Of a stretch of DNA of 7,547 bases, positions 1 through 6,275 are shown piece after piece. The position numbers and the translations under genes are program-made. The notes beneath the pieces were generated by a model. It saw nothing but the letters and a program-made list of their open reading frames with translations, was not told the DNA's origin and did not search any database. The stretch comes from Actinobacteria bacterium BACL4 MAG-120820-bin23 (GTDB lineage Bacteria; Actinomycetota; Actinomycetes; Nanopelagicales; Nanopelagicaceae). How positions within the stretch are numbered: the stretch's first letter is position 1; each line of letters starts with the position of its first letter. The stretch is taken from NCBI GenBank assembly GCA_001437855.1, contig LIBD01000041.1:1-7547 (forward strand). The letters run 5' to 3'.

Positions 1-315
1 ACCCCACTTCGTGGTGTAGCGCATATGAGTCAGTTAGATGAAAAACAATCTGAAAGCTTTGCACCCATTGCTAAGGAGGTTTTATCTAGATTAGATGGTG
101 TTTTTGGAATTGAGATGGCTTACATTGCTTCTTGGTATCAATCACCAGTAAATACTGGTCAAGATTGCATGCGATTGAACTGGCAAATTGTTTCTGTCAG
201 AAGACAGCCAGGAAAATTAAAGTATTTATCAGGCTCAGAATCGGGAATGGGCGCCTTTATTATGGATTTAGATCCAGAACAATCTGCAGATCAATTACGG
301 GCGGTAAAGCTTTAA
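1..315 (+). CDS. galT: Galactose-1-phosphate uridylyltransferase, C-terminal part (5' end outside window)
   Basis: The reading frame is open from base 1 to the TAA at 313-315, giving 104 visible residues. The ATG at 25 is internal, because coding similarity continues through the codons before it. GalT transfers UMP between glucose-1-phosphate and galactose-1-phosphate in the cytoplasmic Leloir pathway. The visible part matches the GalT C-terminal domain: a helix with FAPIAKEVLSRLD (residues 20-32), a YIASWYQSPV strand (41-50), the GKLKYLSGSESGMGAF block (71-86) and the terminal DPEQSADQLRAV helix (91-102). The catalytic HPH motif would lie upstream, outside the window. Compared from memory with E. 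coli GalT, the positions of the iron-ligand histidines 281, 296 and 298 appear to be Tyr46, Asn60 and Gln62. The gene is convergent with the ACT gene, with no spacer. Family assignment is firm; activity cannot be judged from this fragment. Confidence 0.88.
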   Translation, partial: TPLRGVAHMSQLDEKQSESFAPIAKEVLSRLDGVFGIEMAYIASWYQSPVNTGQDCMRLNWQIVSVRRQPGKLKYLSGSESGMGAFIMDLDPEQSADQLRAVKL

Positions 316-555
316 TTATTCAACTGGGGTAATTGAAATGACCTCAACCCCACCAATTGCACCAAGCACATTAAGTAAATCAGTTGGATCACTACCTGGC
401 ACAGCAATTGTTATGTCATCAACACCTTTGCCATTTTCACTTCTAAGCACAACTAAACCGCGAATATCACCACCGGCAAAACCAATAGCTGATGCCACCG
501 CACCTAATGAGCCTGGTCGGTCTGGAAGTGAGAGTTGAACTCGGTATAGTGCCAT
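316..555 (-). CDS. Small stand-alone ACT-domain protein
   Basis: This 79-residue protein is essentially one ACT domain. Strand 1 (YRVQLSL, 4-10) leads into the typical ligand-site loop PDRPGSLG (11-18), followed by helix 1, strand 2 (DIRGLVVL, 30-37), strand 3 (DDITIAV, 46-52), helix 2 (56-67) and strand 4 (VEVISITPV, 70-78). ACT domains bind amino acids or similar small ligands and usually dimerise to regulate an enzyme or transporter. No partner domain is present, so the regulated target is unknown. The ATG at 555-553 is the only usable start: the frame upstream meets a stop inside the tRNA (594-592) with no ATG, GTG or TTG between. That ATG is one base after the tRNA-Asn discriminator base, so the gene has no leader of its own. 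Its TAA at 318-316 directly abuts the galT stop. The fold call is good; function is unassigned. Confidence 0.82.
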   Translation of the reverse strand: MALYRVQLSLPDRPGSLGAVASAIGFAGGDIRGLVVLRSENGKGVDDITIAVPGSDPTDLLNVLGAIGGVEVISITPVE

Positions 556-556
556 G

Positions 557-629
557 CTCCCTGACTTGGACTCGAACCAAGAACCTGCCGGTTAACAGCC
601 GGCTGCTCTGCCAATTGAGCTATCAGGGA
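557..629 (-). tRNA. tRNA-Asn (anticodon GUU)
   Basis: The reverse strand folds into a complete 73-base cloverleaf. The acceptor stem TCCCTGA (629-623) pairs perfectly with TCAGGGA (564-558), and the discriminator is G557. The D-arm is GCTC/GAGC with the conserved GG in its loop. The anticodon stem GCCGG/CCGGC encloses loop CTGTTAA, which places anticodon GTT at 596-594. The T-arm CTTGG/CCAAG encloses TTCGAGT. It decodes AAC and AAU. The 3' CCA is not encoded (the next bases are C then ATG), so it must be added after 3' trimming. It lies 81 bases after the dnaG stop and one base before the ACT start codon. Confidence 0.97.
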
Positions 630-663
630 ATACACCAATCTTATTAAAGATTTGTGGAGGCAA

Positions 664-691
664 ATAGTATCGAATAAAACAATGTGCTCAA
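664..691 (-). promoter_or_regulatory. Possible sigma-70-type promoter for tRNA-Asn and the ACT gene
   Basis: In the dnaG-tRNA gap the reverse strand carries TTGAGC (691-686), a 16-base spacer and TACTAT (669-664). These match TTGACA and TATAAT at 4 of 6 positions each. Initiation would fall near 657, leaving a 5' leader of about 28 bases before the tRNA. A second AT-rich patch closer to the tRNA (TTTAATAAGAT, 654-644) is an alternative -10 region but lacks a well-spaced -35. No hairpin with a T run is visible after dnaG, so read-through from the upstream operon is also possible. Confidence 0.4.
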
Positions 692-710
692 ATCTTGGCC
701 TAAAACTGGC

Positions 711-2519
711 TTAACTCTCCCCTAGCGCTAACTCTTTCTGAACTCTACGGGCAGCCTCCATATCAACTAATTTCGCAAAAATCTCCTGATATTGCTCATC
801 ATTTTCAACTGGATTTATTCTTTGTAGAGTTGATTTAATTTCAGCAATCACCCGACTTAGTGCCACCTCACGCAATCTTGCAAAAATACTATTTATATAT
901 CGATCTGATACCTCACCATCGGTTCTAATTGGCTCAACCGTTAACTCGGTAATCAAAGATTTAAGTTCATCAGAGTCAGAGTTATCTAGCAGTGCTTGAA
1001 TATTTAACTCACTCTGCTGATCAATTAGTTTTCTAAGTTGATCATAGAGTGGAAAAGAAAATGCTGCTTCCTCTAAATCTACCCAACCGGTAGCCAGTGC
1101 TGGAAGTTGTAATTTAACTTTTAGTACCTCACGTTCTAATACTAAAATTGGATCAGTTAAATTGATTTTCACTGGAGCTTGATTTTCACCTGCCTTACTG
1201 TTTTTCTTAATTGCAGCTGAAACTACATCAACCTCCATACCTAACCAACCGGCTAAAAGTCGAACATACTCAGGCCTTAAAGAGGCATCTCTTATTTTGC
1301 CGATTAATGGTGCTACTTGATTTAGCGCATTTACTCGACCCTCAGCAGCTTTAACATCATAACTTGCAATCACAGATTTAATCGCGAACTCAAAAAGTGG
1401 AACTCGTCTGGCAATTAAATTTCGAACAGCATCATCCCCATGTGCTTGTCGCAATTCACAAGGATCCATACCATTTGGTTCAACCGCTACAAATGTTTGA
1501 GCGACAAATTTTTGGTCATCTTCAAATGCGCGCAGCGCTGCTTTTTGACCGGCAGCATCACCATCAAATGTGAAAATTACCTCACCTCTGAATGCATCTG
1601 CATCCATTAGTAATCTTCGAATTATTCTGATGTGCTCATCGCCAAATGCGGTGCCACAGGTGGCAACTGCGGTGGTAACTCCGGCTAAGTGAGCAGCCAT
1701 TACATCGGTATAACCTTCAACAATTACTACTTGCCGGCTCTTTGCAATCTCTTTTTTAGCTATATCTAAGCCATATAAAATTTGATTCTTTTTATAAATT
1801 GGCGTCTCTGGTGAGTTTAAATATTTAGGACCTTGATCAACCTCATCGGATGCTAATTTGCGTGCACCAAAGCCCACCACATCACCAGAAATATCTTTAA
1901 CTGGCCAAATTAATCGATTTCGATATCGATCTATTTGCCCTTTACTTCCCTCTTTGATTAAGCCAGCCAAAGTTAACTCTTCATCACTAAAGCCTTGGCC
2001 CTTTAAATGTTTATACAACCCATCCCACTCATCTGGGGCATAACCAACATTAAAACTTTTCGCTGCATCTCGATCAAAGCCACGTTTAGTCAAAAAATCT
2101 CGACCATGTTGGGCAGCTGGTAGTTGAATCTGTTCCTGATAAAAGATAGCTGCTGCGTTGTTGGCTGCTACCAATCTAGATCTATTAATAACTGGTCCAG
2201 ATGAGCTACCGCTACTTTCATACCTTAAGGTGTAACCGATTCGATCGGCTAATCGTTCAACGGTTTCCATAAAAGTTAGATGTTCTAGCTTCATAATAAA
2301 TGCAATTACATCCCCACCCACCTGACAGCCGAAACAGTGATAAAAACCCTTACTTGGTGTTACATGAAATGATGGAGATTTCTCATCATGAAATGGGCAA
2401 AGACCTTTTTTCTGTCCACCACCAGCATTTTTAAGTTGGACATAATCGCCAACTACCTCATCAATCGGGCTGTGGTCACGAACATAGTTAACATCTTCAT
2501 CTTTTATTCGCCCGGCCAT
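711..2519 (-). CDS. dnaG: DNA primase DnaG
   Basis: A 602-residue primase that makes the RNA primers for lagging-strand and restart synthesis at the replication fork, working with the replicative helicase DnaB. The N-terminal CHC2 zinc finger is complete: Cys41, His44, Cys62 and Cys65. The polymerase core has the basic RYRNRLIWPV block (198-207) and PKYLNSPETPIYKK (231-244). The Toprim metal site is EGYTD (268-272, Glu268) and DGDAAG (319-324, Asp319 and Asp321), with a further acidic MDP near 351-353. A flexible Ser/Gly linker (101-109) follows the zinc domain. The C-terminal helical region (about 455-600) should be the helicase-binding domain. The ATG at 2519-2517 is supported by an AGGA Shine-Dalgarno core 7 bases away. 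The neighbours are dgt upstream and tRNA-Asn downstream; no rpsU or rpoD is adjacent, unlike the proteobacterial operon. No key residue is missing. Confidence 0.97.
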   Translation of the reverse strand: MAGRIKDEDVNYVRDHSPIDEVVGDYVQLKNAGGGQKKGLCPFHDEKSPSFHVTPSKGFYHCFGCQVGGDVIAFIMKLEHLTFMETVERLADRIGYTLRYESSGSSSGPVINRSRLVAANNAAAIFYQEQIQLPAAQHGRDFLTKRGFDRDAAKSFNVGYAPDEWDGLYKHLKGQGFSDEELTLAGLIKEGSKGQIDRYRNRLIWPVKDISGDVVGFGARKLASDEVDQGPKYLNSPETPIYKKNQILYGLDIAKKEIAKSRQVVIVEGYTDVMAAHLAGVTTAVATCGTAFGDEHIRIIRRLLMDADAFRGEVIFTFDGDAAGQKAALRAFEDDQKFVAQTFVAVEPNGMDPCELRQAHGDDAVRNLIARRVPLFEFAIKSVIASYDVKAAEGRVNALNQVAPLIGKIRDASLRPEYVRLLAGWLGMEVDVVSAAIKKNSKAGENQAPVKINLTDPILVLEREVLKVKLQLPALATGWVDLEEAAFSFPLYDQLRKLIDQQSELNIQALLDNSDSDELKSLITELTVEPIRTDGEVSDRYINSIFARLREVALSRVIAEIKSTLQRINPVENDEQYQEIFAKLVDMEAARRVQKELALGES

Positions 2520-2526
2520 ATGCCTA

Positions 2527-2530
2527 TCCT
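2527..2530 (-). promoter_or_regulatory. Shine-Dalgarno core for dnaG
   Basis: AGGA on the reverse strand lies 7 bases before the dnaG ATG. The same core and spacing precede dgt. This supports the ATG at 2519 and independent ribosome entry, not coupling to dgt, whose stop is 45 bases away. Confidence 0.7.
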
Positions 2531-2564
2531 AGTTTGCTCATCTGATCTTTGATTTACCTAGTTG

Positions 2565-3809
2565 TTAATTTGGCTTCACTAAGCGCTGGTGAAGTGCCCT
2601 GGCCCCTGGGTCGGTCAAAGATGCCACCTGATCGATTACCACCCGAAGTCGCTGACTATCTGATTGCGCATTATGCCAATCTTGTAAAAAGAAACTCTCT
2701 AGTGTTTTAGGCGCACTCTCTAATATCACAGCTACTAACTCAGCAAGAAGTTTCTGTTGCTCGGCATACCTAACTTGAGAGGATGCAGCATTAATCACAT
2801 AATGTCCTGCTATTGATTTAAGCAGGACTACCTCAACTCGCTGCGCCCTGGGCACAACTAAATTTGCGTTGTATCTAGTTAAATCACCACTGCCATACTT
2901 ATCTTGGGTGGCTTGTTCCACAGATTGGGCAAATCTACCGATTAATTCACTAGTTAAATCTTTTAATCTAGCTAAGGAGCGATGGGTACCATCATATTCA
3001 TGCGGCCAGGTAGATAATTTTTCTAGATTAGAAAGCGCACTCTCTAATTCAACCTCACTCACATCAGCTAAGTACTCATCTTTAGCAACCTTAAACAAAT
3101 CAGTTAAATCATCCTTTAATTTATTTAACTTTACCTGTCCAGTAACTAATGAATCCTCTAAATCATGAACGCTATAGGCCACATCATCTGACCAATCCAT
3201 AATTTGAGCTTCCATCGAGGTCACACCCGTTGGGGCATTGGCTCGATACCAATTAAATATCTCTAAATCATCCTCATAGACACCAAATTTTTCTGAATTT
3301 ATATCTCGACTCCATGGATACTTTGTAGCTGCATCTAAGGCTGCTCTAGTTAAATTCAAGCCAATAGATTTTCCATTTGGCAGTACAGTTTTTGCCTCTA
3401 ATCTAATTAGCAACCTAATACTTTGGGCATTGCCTTCAAAACCACCACAACTATTAGCTAATTGATTAAGCGCCATCTCGCCATTGTGACCAAATGGTGG
3501 ATGTCCTAAATCATGGGCTAGACATGCCCCTTCCATTAAATCTGGATCAGCTCCTAATTGCGAACCTAACTCTCTTCCGACTTGAGCACACTCAAGTGAG
3601 TGCGAAAGTCTTGTTCTTGGAAAATCAGTTGCCCATGGCACTGCTACTTGAGTTTTAGCAGCCAATCTACGAAGTGCGTAAGAGTGAATAATTCGTGCCC
3701 GATCCCTGGCAAACTCACTTCTACCACCACGTTTTGCAGGTTCATCTAAAAATCTAGCACGATCAAAATCACTGTATCCCGGATGTTCAATCGCATTTCT
3801 AATTACCAT
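2565..3809 (-). CDS. dgt: dGTPase-like HD-domain deoxynucleotide triphosphohydrolase
   Basis: A 414-residue member of the Dgt/HD family, which hydrolyses dNTPs (classically dGTP) to deoxynucleoside plus triphosphate and so adjusts dNTP pools. The N-terminus has the family RARIIHSYALRRLAAKTQV block (38-56). The metal-binding HD motif is complete: His70 in RLSHSLE, His99-Asp100 in AHDLGHPPFGHNGE (98-111), and the later acidic DWSDDVAYSVHDLED (205-219) that supplies the final Asp. Length and motifs fit the actinobacterial 'dGTPase-like' subfamily, whose preferred substrate cannot be told from sequence. The ATG at 3809-3807 has an AGGA core 7 bases upstream. The gene follows the TRIC gene by 39 bases and precedes dnaG by 45. 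The dgt-dnaG pairing is common in Actinobacteria and links nucleotide supply to priming. A role in phage defence is known for some dNTPases, but nothing here points to it. Confidence 0.94.
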   Translation of the reverse strand: MVIRNAIEHPGYSDFDRARFLDEPAKRGGRSEFARDRARIIHSYALRRLAAKTQVAVPWATDFPRTRLSHSLECAQVGRELGSQLGADPDLMEGACLAHDLGHPPFGHNGEMALNQLANSCGGFEGNAQSIRLLIRLEAKTVLPNGKSIGLNLTRAALDAATKYPWSRDINSEKFGVYEDDLEIFNWYRANAPTGVTSMEAQIMDWSDDVAYSVHDLEDSLVTGQVKLNKLKDDLTDLFKVAKDEYLADVSEVELESALSNLEKLSTWPHEYDGTHRSLARLKDLTSELIGRFAQSVEQATQDKYGSGDLTRYNANLVVPRAQRVEVVLLKSIAGHYVINAASSQVRYAEQQKLLAELVAVILESAPKTLESFFLQDWHNAQSDSQRLRVVIDQVASLTDPGARALHQRLVKPN

Positions 3810-3816
3810 CTTTAAA

Positions 3817-3820
3817 TCCT
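3817..3820 (-). promoter_or_regulatory. Shine-Dalgarno core for dgt
   Basis: AGGA on the reverse strand is 7 bases before the dgt ATG, inside the 39-base gap after the TRIC gene stop (TAG at 3851-3849). It supports the chosen start. Confidence 0.7.
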
Positions 3821-3848
3821 ATCTGTCTTAGGTGAGATTAGAAATTAA

Positions 3849-4457
3849 CTATTTGCCTTGAGTTTTAAACTTAGGCAGGTGAAGATCAAAATAGATTGAA
3901 ATAAACCTAGTTAAGATCACAATCGATCCACCAATAAGTGCTGCAATATTGAGATTCACATCTAATTCATACAATAATACAAACCCAATTGCTCCCATTA
4001 ATGCAGATGTGCCGATAGTTTCTCGGTGTAGCAATACCGGCTCTAATTGGCATAAAACATCCCTAAGTAATCCACCAGTTACTGCAGTTATTACTCCCAA
4101 AATTATGGCTATAAACCAGGAGATATTTTCAGTTAATGCCAAATATGAACCAGAAATCGCCGCAATCGCTAATCCAAAAGTATCCATCACAATCAATGTT
4201 TTTCCAATTTTAGTTACTCTTCGAAAAACTAAAGTGATAGTAACTGCCAAAATAACTGCCAAAATAATATTTGAATTATTTATCCAAACAGGTTTTAATC
4301 CTAAAAATAAATTTCGAAGTGTGCCACCAGATATAGATGCCACAGCAGCGATAAAGGCTATGCCGCCGTAATCTAATCCCTTATCAGCTGCCACCCTAGC
4401 GCCAACTAATGCAAAGACTAGAGTTGATGCTAGATCTAGAAATGGTAATAACTCCAT
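3849..4457 (-). CDS. TRIC/UPF0126-family membrane protein (probable cation channel)
   Basis: A 202-residue, strongly hydrophobic protein with about seven predicted membrane segments. It has the internal two-fold repeat of the UPF0126 (YadS/YicG) family, the prokaryotic TRIC relatives shown for some members to be trimeric K+ channels. Each half carries the Gly-rich signature: SGGTLRNLFLG (43-53, Arg48) and TGGLLRDVLC (127-136, Arg132). The conserved DTFGLAIAAISG (92-103) and a C-terminal LHLPKF (192-197) also fit. It acts in the cytoplasmic membrane. Its ATG at 4457-4455 is 3 bases after the stop of the YdcF-like gene, and no good Shine-Dalgarno is visible, which suggests translation by reinitiation. 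A 12-base tandem duplication encodes ILAV-ILAV in a membrane segment (65-72). Family assignment is firm; ion selectivity and physiological role are inferred from the family only. Confidence 0.9.
   Translation of the reverse strand: MELLPFLDLASTLVFALVGARVAADKGLDYGGIAFIAAVASISGGTLRNLFLGLKPVWINNSNIILAVILAVTITLVFRRVTKIGKTLIVMDTFGLAIAAISGSYLALTENISWFIAIILGVITAVTGGLLRDVLCQLEPVLLHRETIGTSALMGAIGFVLLYELDVNLNIAALIGGSIVILTRFISIYFDLHLPKFKTQGK
4242..4265 (-). repeat. Perfect 12-base tandem duplication inside the TRIC gene
   Basis: On the + strand, AACTGCCAAAAT occurs twice back to back (4242-4253 and 4254-4265). In the coding direction it gives ILAV twice (residues 65-72) within a predicted membrane helix. 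The reading frame is kept. Confidence 0.9.
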
Positions 4458-4460
4458 GGC

Positions 4461-5102
4461 TTAAGGATATTCTCTTATCGACATAAGGCGATCACTTAAA
4501 TTAATTCCTAACTGACCAAGGGTCTTATAGGCAAGATAAGCACCAGTTTCCCTACTTAAGTACTTTAATCCAGAGTTTTCCACTGAGGCTGCACCACTTT
4601 TAACTGGTGAGCAGCTTGCTAAAAATCCCAAATCTTTCGCCATACTCATAGCGCGATAGCAATGATATGGATCGGTCACAATAATTACCGATGCATACCC
4701 TCGCTTTTTAGCTTCGGCAACATAGCTTTCGGTACTACTTAAAGTATCTCTGCCCTTGGAAACTGCAAGTATTTTATTTTTTGCCACGCCATTTTGAATT
4801 AACCAATTTCTACTAGCAGCTGCCTCAGTGGTCCGATCCCCCGGTGCACCTGCTCCGACGGTGTAAATCACTGGTGCTAGGCCTAATTTATAAGTGCTTA
4901 ATGCCTGTTCTAATCTTTGTCTTAAAATATCACTTGGCCGGCCATCAAATTGTGCAGCCCCCATTACTAAAATTAAATCTGACTTTATTGGCTCAGCATT
5001 TCTTGCGCTATACCAAATATTTCCAGCAACATATAGGGGTATAACAATTATTAGTAATAATATAAATGAGATGACTCTTCTAATTAATCTAAATAAAAAC
5101 AA
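4461..5102 (-). CDS. Membrane-anchored YdcF/SanA-like DUF218 protein
   Basis: A 213-residue protein with one N-terminal membrane segment (about 9-27), preceded by basic residues Arg5, Arg8 and Arg9 (N-in topology), then a DUF218 domain predicted to lie outside the membrane. Visible family blocks are ILVMGAAQFDGRPSDILRQR (44-63), a Gly-rich VGAGAPGDRTTEAAA (82-96), the GRDTLSSTES segment (117-126) and VTDPYHCYRA (142-151). DUF218 proteins include E. coli SanA and YdcF and have been linked to envelope integrity or vancomycin sensitivity, but the reaction is not settled. The start is TTG at 5102-5100. It is supported by AGGTGGA 8 bases upstream, inside the last codons of dusB. The gene begins 5 bases after dusB and ends 3 bases before the TRIC gene, so the three are probably co-translated. 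The specific function is unknown. Confidence 0.85.
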   Translation of the reverse strand: MFLFRLIRRVISFILLLIIVIPLYVAGNIWYSARNAEPIKSDLILVMGAAQFDGRPSDILRQRLEQALSTYKLGLAPVIYTVGAGAPGDRTTEAAASRNWLIQNGVAKNKILAVSKGRDTLSSTESYVAEAKKRGYASVIIVTDPYHCYRAMSMAKDLGFLASCSPVKSGAASVENSGLKYLSRETGAYLAYKTLGQLGINLSDRLMSIREYP

Positions 5103-5107
5103 TTAAC

Positions 5108-6274
5108 TTATCCACCTGAGATTGCATCATCAATTGAAATATTGGCAAACTCATCTGGATCATCTAGCCAACCAGCTGGCAATGAAACAGCTCGGCCATG
5201 ACTTGTGCGCCCACGTGGACCATCGCCGACCGCCTGCGGATATGGCTGATCTTCAAGAAGTGATAACAATTGAGCCATCTGAGATATTGAAATCACCATA
5301 CCAAGGGATGATCTAATTTCACGCGCTACCGAAAAGCCTTTTAAGTACCAAGCCATATGCTTTCTGATATCTCGCATAGCTCGATCTTCATTTTCAAAGT
5401 ACTCAACTAATAATTGCCCATGACGTAACATAATTTCTCGTACCTGAAATAATGTGGGGTTAGTTCGATTATGTTCACCATTTAATGCACTAACTAAATC
5501 CGCAAATAACCAAGGTCTGCCCAGGCAACCTCGACCAACTACCACACCATTACAGCCGGTTTGATCCATCATATTTATCGCATCTTGCCCAGACCAGATA
5601 TCCCCATTACCTAAGACTGGTGTACCAGTTGGTGCTAGATGTTCAACTAATTGCGTAATTTTATGCCAATCAGATCTGCCTTCATAAAGTTGCGCAGCGG
5701 TACGGGCATGAAGTGCTACCCAAGCCACACCTAAATCAGCAGCTGATTTTGCTGAATCTAAAAATGTTTCATGATCGGAATCAATTCCTACTCGCATCTT
5801 TACCGTAATTGGAATTCCATACTTACTAGCATTTTTTACCGCCGACTCAACTATTGCTGAAAATAATCGCCGCTTATATGGCAAGGCGGCGCCGCCACCA
5901 CGCTTAGTTACCTTTGGTACTGGGCAGCCAAAATTTAAATCAATATGATCGGCTAAATTTTCACTACCTAATAAATCAACTGCTTTGCCAAGAACTACTG
6001 GATCAACAGCATAAAGTTGAATAGATCTAGGGCTTTCACCAACTCCAGGTTTAATTAATCTAAAGGTCTCCTCGCGCCGCTCAATTAATGCCCGTGCGGT
6101 CACCATCTCAGAGACAAATAAACCTGCGCCTTGCTCTCGACATAATCTTCTAAAGGCAGCATTTGTAATTCCAGCCATTGGGGCTAGTACTACTGGGGTG
6201 GTGAGAACTACCTCATTATTTGCGAAATTACCATTAGAAATTGGCAGCCGAAGAGGTGCAACTTGAGTTAACAA
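5108..6274 (-). CDS. dusB: tRNA-dihydrouridine synthase (DusB type)
   Basis: A 388-residue FMN enzyme that reduces specific uridines in the tRNA D-loop to dihydrouridine using NADPH. The TIM-barrel N-terminus has VVLAPMAGITNAAFRRLC (28-45) and SEMVTARALIER (55-66). The active site is DLNFGCPVPKV (112-122) with catalytic Cys117. FMN-binding residues follow: Lys159 in VKMRVG, His189 in LHARTAAQLYEG, GNGDI (222-226) and GRG (247-249). The C-terminal helical tRNA-binding domain (about 270-340) holds RDIRKHMAWYLKGF (301-314). The start is TTG at 6274-6272: an in-frame TAG lies just upstream at 6286-6284, and the first internal ATG would remove the first barrel strand. A weak AGG precedes it in the glyS 3' end. 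The gene starts one base after the glyS stop. Genomic pairing with glyS is normal for Actinobacteria. The exact uridine position modified cannot be read from sequence. Confidence 0.95.
   Translation of the reverse strand: MLTQVAPLRLPISNGNFANNEVVLTTPVVLAPMAGITNAAFRRLCREQGAGLFVSEMVTARALIERREETFRLIKPGVGESPRSIQLYAVDPVVLGKAVDLLGSENLADHIDLNFGCPVPKVTKRGGGAALPYKRRLFSAIVESAVKNASKYGIPITVKMRVGIDSDHETFLDSAKSAADLGVAWVALHARTAAQLYEGRSDWHKITQLVEHLAPTGTPVLGNGDIWSGQDAINMMDQTGCNGVVVGRGCLGRPWLFADLVSALNGEHNRTNPTLFQVREIMLRHGQLLVEYFENEDRAMRDIRKHMAWYLKGFSVAREIRSSLGMVISISQMAQLLSLLEDQPYPQAVGDGPRGRTSHGRAVSLPAGWLDDPDEFANISIDDAISGG
5111..5117 (-). promoter_or_regulatory. Shine-Dalgarno within the dusB 3' end, deciding a TTG start
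   Basis: The reverse strand reads AGGTGGA over the last sense codons of dusB, 8 bases before TTG at 5102-5100. No ATG or GTG in the right frame is suitably placed, so this site identifies TTG as the start of the DUF218 gene and ties its translation to dusB. Confidence 0.65.
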
Positions 6275-6275
6275 C

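Noticed and set aside
25..27. ATG as the start of a small gene
   Set aside because: The frame continues upstream to base 1, and the protein is plainly the tail of GalT, so this Met is internal.
132..332. A 66-codon + strand frame overlapping galT
   Set aside because: It is out of frame with clear GalT homology, has no recognisable domain, and shows no independent start signal.
690..715. Rho-independent terminator after dnaG
   Set aside because: Only a 3-base GCC/GGC pairing can be drawn around a 7-base loop, and no T tract follows on the reverse strand.
3810..3848. Separate promoter for dgt
   Set aside because: The TAGGAT here resembles a -10 element but coincides with the Shine-Dalgarno, and no -35 sits at the right distance.
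3949..4371. A 140-codon open frame on the + strand, antisense to the TRIC gene
   Set aside because: It lies wholly inside a well-recognised membrane-protein gene, has no recognisable domain, and its Asn/Ile/Pro-rich product looks like the complement of hydrophobic codons. Other + strand frames at 338-538, 1858-2043, 2869-3168, 4844-5106, 5122-5316 and 6400-6648 are shadows for the same reason.
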